This document shows positions 1 through 7,054 of a DNA stretch of 18,169 bases, one piece after another. A program made the position numbers and the translations under genes. Positions within the stretch are counted from its first letter, which is position 1. Every line of letters begins with the position of its first letter. Origin of the DNA: Deltaproteobacteria bacterium (lineage in GTDB: Bacteria > Desulfobacterota > DSM-4660 > Desulfatiglandales > Desulfatiglandaceae). The notes under the pieces are model-generated. The model did not search any database and was not told the DNA's origin. It saw only the letters and a list, made by a program, of their open reading frames with translations. The stretch spans positions 1 through 18,169 of the forward strand of contig QMLZ01000035.1 of NCBI GenBank assembly GCA_003646995.1. The letters are read 5' to 3'.

Positions 1-2
1 GG

Positions 3-161
3 TGCCTGATTTTAAGGACTGATACGGACGGAATGGTGCGTGTTGTCATCAGGGGCAATAAAGTGGATATTGGTACCTTCAGATCAGGCTTTCATACCAT
101 TTACACATTGACTTCAGCCGGGCATATGGGTAAAAAAACTTTAAGTGGAGGCACTTCTTAG
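3..161 (+). CDS. C-terminal fragment of an unrecognised protein (left edge of window)
   Basis: Frame 3 is open from the window edge to a TAG at 159-161, giving 52 residues. The other two plus frames stop within the first 21 bases. The peptide reads like a beta-rich C-terminus: alternating hydrophobics in MVRVVIRGNKVDIGTF, then SGFHTIYTLTSAGHMG, then a short polar tail ending GGTS. I do not recognise the family. The alternation would fit the last strands of an Ig-like or other beta-sandwich domain of an exported protein, but that is a guess. It is the only candidate coding frame here and it ends immediately before the structured RNA region. The fragment could also be a chance open frame, since 52 codons is short. 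Confidence 0.45.
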   Translation, partial: CLILRTDTDGMVRVVIRGNKVDIGTFRSGFHTIYTLTSAGHMGKKTLSGGTS

Positions 162-164
162 CGG

Positions 165-195
165 TTGAGAACCTCCGAACTTGCACATTTTTAAA
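165..195 (+). promoter_or_regulatory. Weak candidate sigma-70 promoter for the leader RNA
   Basis: TTGAGA at 165-170 matches five of six bases of the -35 consensus. TTTAAA at 190-195 matches four of six of the -10, but the 19-base spacer is long. A start near 202 would place the 5' end just before the structured region. This is the best match I can see between the end of the upstream gene and the hairpins, and it is not strong. Readthrough from the upstream gene is an equally good explanation for transcription. Confidence 0.25.
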
Positions 196-201
196 GCACA
201 C

Positions 202-373
202 GGAGTAGGTCCAGGGCTAGCCATGGCATACTTGAGTTTGTCATACCAGAACCCTAAAAGAGCATACTTTTATTTTAGTGGGTTCCTGTACCCATGGCCT
301 GGGAGGAGGTGATTCACCTCAATCGGCATCAAGGGCCATGGGCACTATAAAGCCCATGGCCCTTTTCTTTTTT
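202..373 (+). ncRNA. Structured leader RNA or small RNA with competing hairpins, upstream of the CoA-transferase gene
   Basis: This stretch folds by eye into several hairpins. The outer stem pairs CCAGG 211-215 and CCATGG 221-226 with CCATGG 292-297 and CCTGG 298-302, leaving a bulge GCTAG. Inside it, GAACCC 248-253 pairs with GGGTTC 280-285, and TAAAAG pairs with CTTTTA. A second hairpin is GAGGTGA 306-312 with TCACCTC 314-320. The terminator follows. CCCATGGCC at 291-299 is also perfectly complementary to GGCCATGGG at 334-342, the 5' arm of the terminator, so an antiterminator fold is possible. Only 39 bases separate the U-tract from the downstream start codon. This favours a cis-acting attenuator or riboswitch-like leader, though a separate small RNA ended by the terminator is the main alternative. 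I recognise no known riboswitch class. Confidence 0.45.
331..373 (+). terminator. Strong Rho-independent terminator or attenuator
   Basis: GGGCCATGGGC at 333-343 is the exact reverse complement of GCCCATGGCCC at 352-362. Flanking AA/TT pairs extend the stem to 13 bp. The loop is 8 nt (344-351) and the stem is followed by TTTTCTTTTTT at 363-373. This is a textbook intrinsic terminator. Its position 39 nt before the start codon at 413 leaves no room for a convincing promoter in between, so the downstream gene probably depends on readthrough. Confidence 0.88.
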
Positions 374-412
374 GGATCATTTTCAAGTGTGAACTAGAGA
401 GGAGATAACAGG

Positions 413-2290
413 ATGTCGCCCCGATGGCAAAGGATATATGAACAAAAAAGGTCTTCAGTAGAAAGTGCTTTGAGCCGGGTTAGGCGTGGGGCAAAAGTAT
501 TTATTGGCACTGCCTGCGGCGAACCGCAATACTTGGTTAAGGGTCTTATCGAAAGGGCTGACACGCTACATGATGTACAGCTTCTTCACTTTGTTACGCT
601 GGGCGATGCACCCTATATTGACAAACGCTTTGATACCAGATTCCGGCATAATGCTTTTTTTGTCGGTCCCAACACCAGAGATGCTATCAACCAGGCAAGG
701 GCGGATTATACGCCGGTTTTCATATCTGAAATACCTGGGCTGTTCCGACGTAGGACTATTGAGCTTGATGTGGCCCTCATTCAGACGTCTCCCCCGGACG
801 AGCACGGTTTTGTTAGCCTTGGAATATCTGTTGACATTGTTAAAGCTGCGGTGGAAAGCGCAAACATAGTAATCGCACAGGTAAACAAATACATGCCTCG
901 AACAATGGGGGAAAGCTTTGTTCCTTTAGACGACATAGACGTCGTAGTTGAGTATGATGAGCCCATAATTGAATTTCGTTACCCCGAGGCCGACGAAATC
1001 GGCCATAAAATAGCAAGCAACGTGGCAAAGTTGATTCATGATGGAGACACCCTTCACATAGGTTATGGCCATATTCCCTATGCTGTCCTGTCCCATATAT
1101 CCGACAAACATAATCTGGGGTTGCACACTGAAGTAATATCTGACGGATTCATTGAACTAATCGAGAACGGCACAATAACTGGCGCCCGCAAGACCCTGCA
1201 CAAGGGAAGGGTGGTGAGCAGCTTCTGTATCGGAACAAGAAAGATATACGAGTATGTTCACAATAACCCCATGGTCCTTTTTTACCCGGCCGAGCATGTG
1301 TATAATCCTCTGGTGATAGCGCAGAATGAGCGCATGGTTTCTATTGGAAGTGCCTTGGAAGTTGACCTGAGCGGACAGATATGCTCTGAGTCAAAGGGCT
1401 TTCACTTTTATAGCGGAATAGGAGGGAGGCTGGATTTTATAAGGGGGGCGGCAATGTCCAAGGGGGGTAAATCAATAATTGCATTGCCTTCCACAACAAG
1501 GGACGGGAAAAGATCCAGAATTAGAGCACATCTAGAGGAGGGGGCAGGTGTAGTGGCCACTAGAGGAGATGTGCAGTACGTGGTGACTGAGTACGGCATA
1601 GCCTATCTACATGGAAAGTCCATTAGGGAGAGGGCGATGGCGCTCATAAACATAGCCCACCCAAGGTTTCGGAAGCATCTGCTTGATGAGGCTAAAAAAC
1701 ACGCATATGTGTACCCGGACCAGATCTTTATCCATACTGAATACCACGCTTATCCAGAGCAAGAGGAATCCCACGAAGTTTTGAGAGATGGTACCTCCGT
1801 CACCATCCGCCCCATAAAACCCACAGACGAGCCGCTTCTCCAGGATTTCTTTTACTCACATTCTGATGAGACTGTCTACAGGCGGTATTTCAGATCAGTA
1901 AGATCAATGCCCCACTCCAAGGCCCAGGCCCTGGTTAACCTGGATTACAGGGATAATATGGCGTTCGTTGCCACAATCGGCGAAATCGGATTTGAAAAGA
2001 TAATAGGGGTTGCAAGGTATTCCAAGGAAAAGGATCATCCAGGGATGGTAGAAGTAGCCTACACCATTCGCGAGGACTACCAACGCCTGGGCTTGGGCTC
2101 TATCTTGCAGGAGAAGCTTGAGCAATATGCCAAGAAGATGGGCTTCAAAGGGGTGGCTGGGTATCTGTTCGAGGACAATGTCGGGATGCTCAGAACCTTT
2201 GCTAAAAAAGGCAGGTACAAAGGGGACATTGTAGGCGACGGCGTGATACGGGTATGGAGAGTGTTTGACGATGAGAAAGACCGGGATTGA
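413..2290 (+). CDS. Acetyl-CoA hydrolase/CoA-transferase fused to a GNAT acetyltransferase domain
   Basis: A 625-residue fusion. Residues 1 to about 450 are a class I CoA-transferase of the acetyl-CoA hydrolase / 4-hydroxybutyrate CoA-transferase family, which moves CoA between acyl-CoAs and carboxylates. Visible hallmarks are SPPDEHGFVSLG (126-137), HTEVISDG (238-245, with E240 the likely catalytic glutamate by analogy to 4-hydroxybutyrate CoA-transferase), YSGIGGRLDFIRGA (333-346) and VTEYGIAYLHGKS (391-403). Residues from about 457 to 620 are a GNAT domain whose acetyl-CoA loop is YQRLGLGS (556-563). The substrate is not evident; butyrate, propionate or 4-hydroxybutyrate CoA-transfer are all possible. 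The GNAT half could acetylate a protein or small molecule using local acyl-CoA. AGGAG at 400-404 sits 8 nt before the ATG. An attenuator-like leader precedes it, and the kinase gene follows after 100 nt. Confidence 0.9.
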   Translation: MSPRWQRIYEQKRSSVESALSRVRRGAKVFIGTACGEPQYLVKGLIERADTLHDVQLLHFVTLGDAPYIDKRFDTRFRHNAFFVGPNTRDAINQARADYTPVFISEIPGLFRRRTIELDVALIQTSPPDEHGFVSLGISVDIVKAAVESANIVIAQVNKYMPRTMGESFVPLDDIDVVVEYDEPIIEFRYPEADEIGHKIASNVAKLIHDGDTLHIGYGHIPYAVLSHISDKHNLGLHTEVISDGFIELIENGTITGARKTLHKGRVVSSFCIGTRKIYEYVHNNPMVLFYPAEHVYNPLVIAQNERMVSIGSALEVDLSGQICSESKGFHFYSGIGGRLDFIRGAAMSKGGKSIIALPSTTRDGKRSRIRAHLEEGAGVVATRGDVQYVVTEYGIAYLHGKSIRERAMALINIAHPRFRKHLLDEAKKHAYVYPDQIFIHTEYHAYPEQEESHEVLRDGTSVTIRPIKPTDEPLLQDFFYSHSDETVYRRYFRSVRSMPHSKAQALVNLDYRDNMAFVATIGEIGFEKIIGVARYSKEKDHPGMVEVAYTIREDYQRLGLGSILQEKLEQYAKKMGFKGVAGYLFEDNVGMLRTFAKKGRYKGDIVGDGVIRVWRVFDDEKDRD

Positions 2291-2390
2291 AAGTTTATTT
2301 GCTCCTTCAAAAAATCCCCTATTTTTCAGTGCATTGTTTGCCGATAAAAGATATGAATAGTGTCTCATAATGGCGGATAAAGGGTAAGAA

Positions 2391-3287
2391 ATGAGCTCAA
2401 TTTCATCCATGAAGTTTGATCACTTGATTGGGAAGCAAGTTGGGACCTCAGTCATTCTAAAGGAACTTGCACGGGGTGGAATGGGCGCCATTTTTATTGC
2501 ATATCAAAAGACACTAAAACGGCAAATAGCAGTAAAGATCTTGCCCAAGTCTCTTTTGACCCCAACAAATGCCGAGTTTTTCAGGCAGGAGGCCGAGGCT
2601 GCAGCGATTCTTTCGCACCCTAATATTATCCCAGTCTACGAGGTAGGCGATACCGGTGAATTTCTCTTTTTCACCATGCAGTTGGTCAATGGCCGATCCT
2701 TGGAATATTATATAAAAAGGGCAAAAAAGAATCCAATCCCTTCCAGGAGAGCGCTGCCGGTTAAAGCTTCATTGAAAATCCTTGTGGACGTATTGGATGC
2801 CTTGGAATACGCACACCAGCAAGATATAATCCACAGAGATGTCAAGCCTGCCAATATCCTGATGGAAAAGCATACCCAGAGACCAATCCTGATGGATTTC
2901 GGAGTGGCGAAGATTGCTAGGGGACCCGATGCTACAGACTCCCTTATCCTAGGTACACCCGGTTATATGGCACCTGAGCAGATTACCAATGGAAACGTAG
3001 ATGCCAGGGCAGACATCTATGCCGCAGGAACTATGCTTTTTGAGATGCTGTCTCCCCAGCCCCTGTTTCCCAATGTAAAGTCATCAATGGAATTATTGAA
3101 ATTGAAGGTGAGGCTCGGGGATAAGCTTTTTACCAGGAAACCTTCGCAGCTCAACCCCCGTCTCAACAGTGACATGGATAAGATCATCTTTAAGGCCGTG
3201 GCGTATGATCCTGACAGGCGCTATGCCAGTTGCAGGGAATTCCAAAGCCAATTGAAGGATTACTTAAAACGCTATTGCAAGGAATAA
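2391..3287 (+). CDS. Soluble Hanks-type serine/threonine protein kinase
   Basis: A 298-residue protein that is almost entirely kinase domain. Motifs in order: glycine loop ARGGMG (27-32, first Gly replaced by Ala), ATP-binding lysine in AVKIL (K49), probable alpha-C glutamate E67, HRDVKPAN (148-155, catalytic D150), DFG (169-171), GTPGYMAPEQ (188-197) and an RxADIYAAG segment near 206-213. All catalytic residues are present, so it should be active. There is no transmembrane segment and no PASTA or other sensor domain, unlike PknB-type kinases, so it is probably cytoplasmic and activated by a partner. An AAGGG-type ribosome site lies 6-7 nt before the ATG. The stop codon directly abuts or overlaps the next start (TAATGATG), which implies translational coupling to the pseudo-GGDEF protein, its likely partner or substrate. 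Confidence 0.93.
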   Translation: MSSISSMKFDHLIGKQVGTSVILKELARGGMGAIFIAYQKTLKRQIAVKILPKSLLTPTNAEFFRQEAEAAAILSHPNIIPVYEVGDTGEFLFFTMQLVNGRSLEYYIKRAKKNPIPSRRALPVKASLKILVDVLDALEYAHQQDIIHRDVKPANILMEKHTQRPILMDFGVAKIARGPDATDSLILGTPGYMAPEQITNGNVDARADIYAAGTMLFEMLSPQPLFPNVKSSMELLKLKVRLGDKLFTRKPSQLNPRLNSDMDKIIFKAVAYDPDRRYASCREFQSQLKDYLKRYCKE

Positions 3288-3289
3288 TG

Positions 3290-5536
3290 ATGGCTGAAGC
3301 AAAGGTGGAAAAACACAGGCTGGATCTTTTTGGCAGAAACATTACCCTAATGCTCAACCGTGCCAGCATGTACACCACGAATCATCCTTACGTGAAGCAG
3401 GCCATCGATGCTGCCTATGACGCAACAACCTCGCTGTTGGAGCAGGTTTCCCCTCTTGTTTTTATAATGACCCAGGAAAAGTTCTTCATAGACGAAGAAC
3501 CCCTGGACCCTAGGGTAAATACCGGCCGGATTGTAAGCCACTTCAAGAAGAAAGGCATACAGTCCGTGTCCTTTGAGAAGGGCCTTGAGAAGAGGGAGCT
3601 TCGGTCCTTTGTTGAGATATATTCTGCCCCTGACAAGTATCCGGATGCCGAGGCTATTAAGAAAGGCCTAAGTGCAAGGCGGGTGCGAAATCTCAGGATC
3701 AACCATGTATTTTACAAGAAAGTGACCGCGGATGACGAGGTTATATCAAAAGAAGCATTGAGAAAGATAACCCCAGATATGATGGAACAGGAGCAGGCAA
3801 GATCCAAGAAGATGTTCATTGATGCGCTCCTGGAAAGCATACTCACCGAAGAGTTTATTAAGACCTTGGATATAAATGAGTTGGTAAAGGATCCCAAGGC
3901 ATTTTCTCGACAAATGGTAGAAGCTGGCATTGAGGGCGCTAATAAGGTCCAACAGGAAAGTGGTGCCCAAGTGGGGGAAGGTGGGGGTGCAGGCGGAGGT
4001 GGGCCGGGTGGGTCAGGTGCCGGTCCGGTATTGTTGCGCCAGCTTGAATATATAGGGGAGGAAATAGAAAAGAAAATAGCCGAAGGCGGTGATATAGAAC
4101 TTCCGGAGTTGGCCAATGCCTTGTTCGAGATGAAGAAGGAACTGATGGAGGCCATAGAGGCTCAAAAGGTTGTGGGGATGGCCTTTTCCAGCGAAGAGAA
4201 GATCCTGGAAAAGGCAAATCAGATAACAGACAGGGTTTTAATAAGGCTGGTGAAGGAGGAATACCAGGGGGGCGAGACATCTATTCCTAGGCTGGCCCAA
4301 ATCATCCGCCGCCTTGTCCCGGAGGCCGAAGAGCTCAAACGCCTTTTGCCAAAAATCAAGACAGCCCTTTTGGCCGAAGGGATGGCTCTTGAAGATTATC
4401 TGCAACTGATCCGTGAATTGAGCAAGGAATTAAGGAGCGAGGAGCTTGCAATAGTGCTTGAGGAAAGCTCGGAAGAAATAGGCGTTGATGCAGAGCAACT
4501 CCTTGAAGAAGTGAGAAACAATCCCACCCAAGCAGCGGAGCTCATTTATTTGGCCGCGGAGATTCGAAAGGGAAGCGGTGATGATAGGGTCCTTTCTGAC
4601 ATTCTCGTGGAATATATCGAGCACCTTGGCACGAGACTGAGCGAAGATGTTGAGGAAGGTGCATCGGAGCAAGGCGAGCAGCATATACGCTTGGTCATGA
4701 GCGAGGTTCAATCAAAGATCTTGGAGAAGCTCCAGGGAAAAGAGCTTAAACACGACGTGCTTGCCCGCCTCGAGGAAAGATTAAATCAAAGAATTGACGA
4801 GATGCTCGACAAACTAAGGCTAGAATGGCTCGAGCGTCAAACTGGTCCAGTAGAGTACAAGCCACAGGAAGAGCTCTCTGTCCTTGAAACGCTGGAGCAA
4901 ACCGCGGGCCAGGACGAGGAACTCAGCGAGATACTCAAGGTAGTGAGAGCAAAAGCAGAGGCAGAAGAGATCGATGAAAACGACTTTGCCCAGATCCATA
5001 GAGAAATCCTCAGTGAGTGGAAAAGGAGAGAATCAGAGCGCGCCAAGAGGGGCCTTCCAGCAGGAATCCTGGACGAGCAGAACTTGATGGTGTTCCTCGA
5101 AAAGGAGATAGCACGTGTAACAAGGTACAACATTCCGTTTTCCGCGGCTGCGTTCACGGTGGTAAAGGCAAAACCCAGGGTTCAAGTTCCCTCCGGTTCA
5201 ATCTCACGTCAGGCGATCCTTGATGAGGTCTTAAACATTCTTGCCCATACCTTTAGAGAAACTGATATTGTTGGCCAGGTGGGAAGGAACAAGATCGTGG
5301 CCCTCTTACCAATGACCCCTCTTGAAGATGCAAAATTGGCCTTGAGAAGGGTGATCAGGATGTTTCATTCAAAGCCCTTGGAAATAAATGGTATCAAGCT
5401 TGATCTGAGGTTGGCAGGGGCTACTATTGACATCAGTGACGAAGAAAGGCCCGACAAGGATTCCTTCCTCAGGAACCTCTTCCAGCAGCTAACCAATATG
5501 GCGACCAGGATTCGAAATATCCACACATACTTATAA
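3290..5536 (+). CDS. Large cytoplasmic signalling protein with a degenerate C-terminal GGDEF domain
   Basis: About 748 residues. Start chosen at ATG 3290 because AAGGAA (3279-3284) is 5 nt upstream; ATG 3287 overlaps the kinase stop and is the alternative. A longer frame from 3230 would overlap the kinase by 58 bases and is less likely. Residues 1 to about 170 resemble N-terminal regions of signalling and HEAT-repeat proteins of delta-proteobacteria (RASMYTTNHPYVKQAI, then KKGIQSVSFEKGLEKRELRSF). A glycine-rich linker lies near 227-246, then a long acidic helical section to about 590. Residues from about 590 to 748 follow the GGDEF fold (RETDIVGQVGRNKIVALLP near 655-675), but the signature is GRNKI instead of GGDEF, so cyclic-di-GMP synthesis is not expected. 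No membrane segment is seen. Probable role: scaffold or effector of the coupled kinase (inference). Confidence 0.82.
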   Translation: MAEAKVEKHRLDLFGRNITLMLNRASMYTTNHPYVKQAIDAAYDATTSLLEQVSPLVFIMTQEKFFIDEEPLDPRVNTGRIVSHFKKKGIQSVSFEKGLEKRELRSFVEIYSAPDKYPDAEAIKKGLSARRVRNLRINHVFYKKVTADDEVISKEALRKITPDMMEQEQARSKKMFIDALLESILTEEFIKTLDINELVKDPKAFSRQMVEAGIEGANKVQQESGAQVGEGGGAGGGGPGGSGAGPVLLRQLEYIGEEIEKKIAEGGDIELPELANALFEMKKELMEAIEAQKVVGMAFSSEEKILEKANQITDRVLIRLVKEEYQGGETSIPRLAQIIRRLVPEAEELKRLLPKIKTALLAEGMALEDYLQLIRELSKELRSEELAIVLEESSEEIGVDAEQLLEEVRNNPTQAAELIYLAAEIRKGSGDDRVLSDILVEYIEHLGTRLSEDVEEGASEQGEQHIRLVMSEVQSKILEKLQGKELKHDVLARLEERLNQRIDEMLDKLRLEWLERQTGPVEYKPQEELSVLETLEQTAGQDEELSEILKVVRAKAEAEEIDENDFAQIHREILSEWKRRESERAKRGLPAGILDEQNLMVFLEKEIARVTRYNIPFSAAAFTVVKAKPRVQVPSGSISRQAILDEVLNILAHTFRETDIVGQVGRNKIVALLPMTPLEDAKLALRRVIRMFHSKPLEINGIKLDLRLAGATIDISDEERPDKDSFLRNLFQQLTNMATRIRNIHTYL

Positions 5537-5590
5537 TGGTGCCTATTGCGGGCAAGCGAGACTTTGGTCTACGCTAGATTCATTCCTTAA

Positions 5591-5619
5591 TTGACAGCCG
5601 GTTTATGGCCTGGTAGAAG
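5591..5619 (+). promoter_or_regulatory. Candidate sigma-70 promoter upstream of radA
   Basis: A perfect TTGACA (5591-5596) and TAGAAG (5614-5619, four of six matches) are separated by exactly 17 nt. The predicted start near 5626 would leave a leader of about 10 nt and cut into the apparent ribosome site (AAGGG around 5623-5627), so the match may be coincidental. It would give radA transcription independent of the kinase pair. Confidence 0.25.
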
Positions 5620-5635
5620 CTGAAGGGTCAGTGCA

Positions 5636-6994
5636 ATGGCAAGGAAAGTCCATACCATTTTTGTCTGTCAAAGCTGTGGCTACCAAGCCCCCAAATGGAT
5701 GGGACGCTGCCCGGACTGCGGACAGTGGGACAGCCTTGTAGAGACAAGCCAGGAACCGAGAAGGGCCACCGGCAAACGCATCTCATGTCCCTCCCCCATG
5801 CCAATAGACCAAGTATCTATCCACTCTGAGATCCGTATCCGTACAGGGATAGGGGAATTCGACAGGATCCTTGGAGGGGGAATAGTCTCAGGGTCACTTG
5901 TACTCATTGGCGGAGAACCCGGGATTGGGAAATCAACCCTAGTGCTACAGGTTCTGGACAGACTGGCTCAAAAGGGTCTTACGGCACTTTATGTTACCGG
6001 AGAGGAATCCATGGAGCAGATCAAGATGCGGGCTTCCCGTCTCGGGGTTGGCTCGAGTGAGCTTTATGTCTTGGCTGTTACTTCACTGGAAGATTGCCTG
6101 GATATGACATCCCAAGTGAACCCCGGGGTTGTGGCAATAGATTCCATACAAACCATGTACACTGAGGAACTGTCATCTGCACCGGGGACTGTGGGGCAGC
6201 TACGGGAAGTGTCCACCAAGTTGATGTCCTTTGCTAAGTCCAATAACACGCCGGTCTTTTTGGTGGGACACGTGACAAAAGAGGGGGCTATCGCTGGACC
6301 GAAGCTGCTTGAGCACCTAGTGGATACCGTGCTTTACTTCGAGGGTGACTCGAACCATACTTACAGGGTACTTCGATCAGTCAAGAATCGTTATGGGTCA
6401 ACTAATGAGATAGGTGTCTTTGAGATGCGAGACACGGGCCTTACGGAAGTGGGTAATCCATCCCACCTGTTTTTGCAACAGAGGCCAACAAATGCATCGG
6501 GCTCTGTGGTTATCCCTTGTCTTGAAGGAACCAGGCCCTTGTTGTTGGAAGTGCAGGCACTTGTGGGGAGCAGCCCATTTGGTGTGCCAAGGAGGACGTG
6601 TATGGGGGTTGATCCCAATCGGGTATCATTGCTAGTGGCGATCCTAGGCAAAAGATTAGGCCTTGAACTGGGTGATCAGGATATCTTTGTCAATGTGACA
6701 GGAGGGCTCAGACTGGAGGAACCGGCGTCAGACCTGGGCCTAGTGTCAGCCCTTCTTTCCAGTTTTCTTAATCGGCCTGTGGATATGGACACAGTTATTT
6801 TTGGAGAAGTGGGGCTAGCAGGGGAGGTAAGGGGGGCGAGCCGACCCGAAATGAGACTAAAAGAATCTGTTAGGCTGGGTTTCAAGACATGTATTGTTTC
6901 AAAGGATACGGTTGATGCAGAAGCCTTGCCGCAAGGATTGAAGATCATTGAAGTAAGCTCTATTCAGGAGCTGTATGAAATTCTCTTTACTTAA
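5636..6994 (+). CDS. radA: DNA repair protein RadA (Sms)
   Basis: 452 residues, the usual RadA length. RadA is a RecA-related ATPase and helicase that processes recombination intermediates and drives branch migration. Domains in order: a four-cysteine zinc finger (C11, C14, C25, C28), Walker A GEPGIGKST (93-101), Walker B VVAIDS (165-170), the RadA-specific KNRYG motif (250-254, the Phe of KNRFG replaced by Tyr), and a C-terminal Lon-protease-like domain including PFGVPRR and DLGLVSALLSSF. All diagnostic motifs are intact. A ribosome site AAGGG lies about 8 nt before the ATG. It lies 99 nt after the pseudo-GGDEF gene and converges with the patatin gene, separated by 60 nt with no convincing terminator. 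Confidence 0.98.
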   Translation: MARKVHTIFVCQSCGYQAPKWMGRCPDCGQWDSLVETSQEPRRATGKRISCPSPMPIDQVSIHSEIRIRTGIGEFDRILGGGIVSGSLVLIGGEPGIGKSTLVLQVLDRLAQKGLTALYVTGEESMEQIKMRASRLGVGSSELYVLAVTSLEDCLDMTSQVNPGVVAIDSIQTMYTEELSSAPGTVGQLREVSTKLMSFAKSNNTPVFLVGHVTKEGAIAGPKLLEHLVDTVLYFEGDSNHTYRVLRSVKNRYGSTNEIGVFEMRDTGLTEVGNPSHLFLQQRPTNASGSVVIPCLEGTRPLLLEVQALVGSSPFGVPRRTCMGVDPNRVSLLVAILGKRLGLELGDQDIFVNVTGGLRLEEPASDLGLVSALLSSFLNRPVDMDTVIFGEVGLAGEVRGASRPEMRLKESVRLGFKTCIVSKDTVDAEALPQGLKIIEVSSIQELYEILFT

Positions 6995-7054
6995 TAAAGG
7001 CTCCCGGATTGCTCCGGCTGAACAGGAGCGCTCTTCTGTGCAATTCATAATGCT

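Noticed and set aside
202..373. 6S RNA, on the basis of short shared strings such as TCATACCA, ATTCACCT and GGCATC with E. coli 6S as I remember it.
   Set aside because: In 6S RNA the two ends pair to form a terminal stem. Here the 3' end is a self-contained terminator and no long end-to-end stem is visible. The shared strings are too short to count. A covariance-model search would decide.
374..412. A promoter between the terminator and the CoA-transferase start (TTGGAT, 17 nt, TAGAGA).
   Set aside because: Both boxes are poor and the predicted start would fall after the ribosome-binding site.
1904..2410. A 168-codon minus-strand open frame.
   Set aside because: It lies antisense to the GNAT domain and the gap after it, and shows no family motif. 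It is a shadow of the real gene.
3230..3289. An earlier start for the pseudo-GGDEF protein at ATG 3230.
   Set aside because: It would overlap the kinase coding region by 58 bases with no ribosome site in front, whereas AAGGAA sits at the right distance for ATG 3290.
7004..7017. CCGGA-TTGC-TCCGG hairpin between radA and the patatin gene as a terminator.
   Set aside because: The stem is only 5 bp and there is no U-tract on either strand, so I do not call it.
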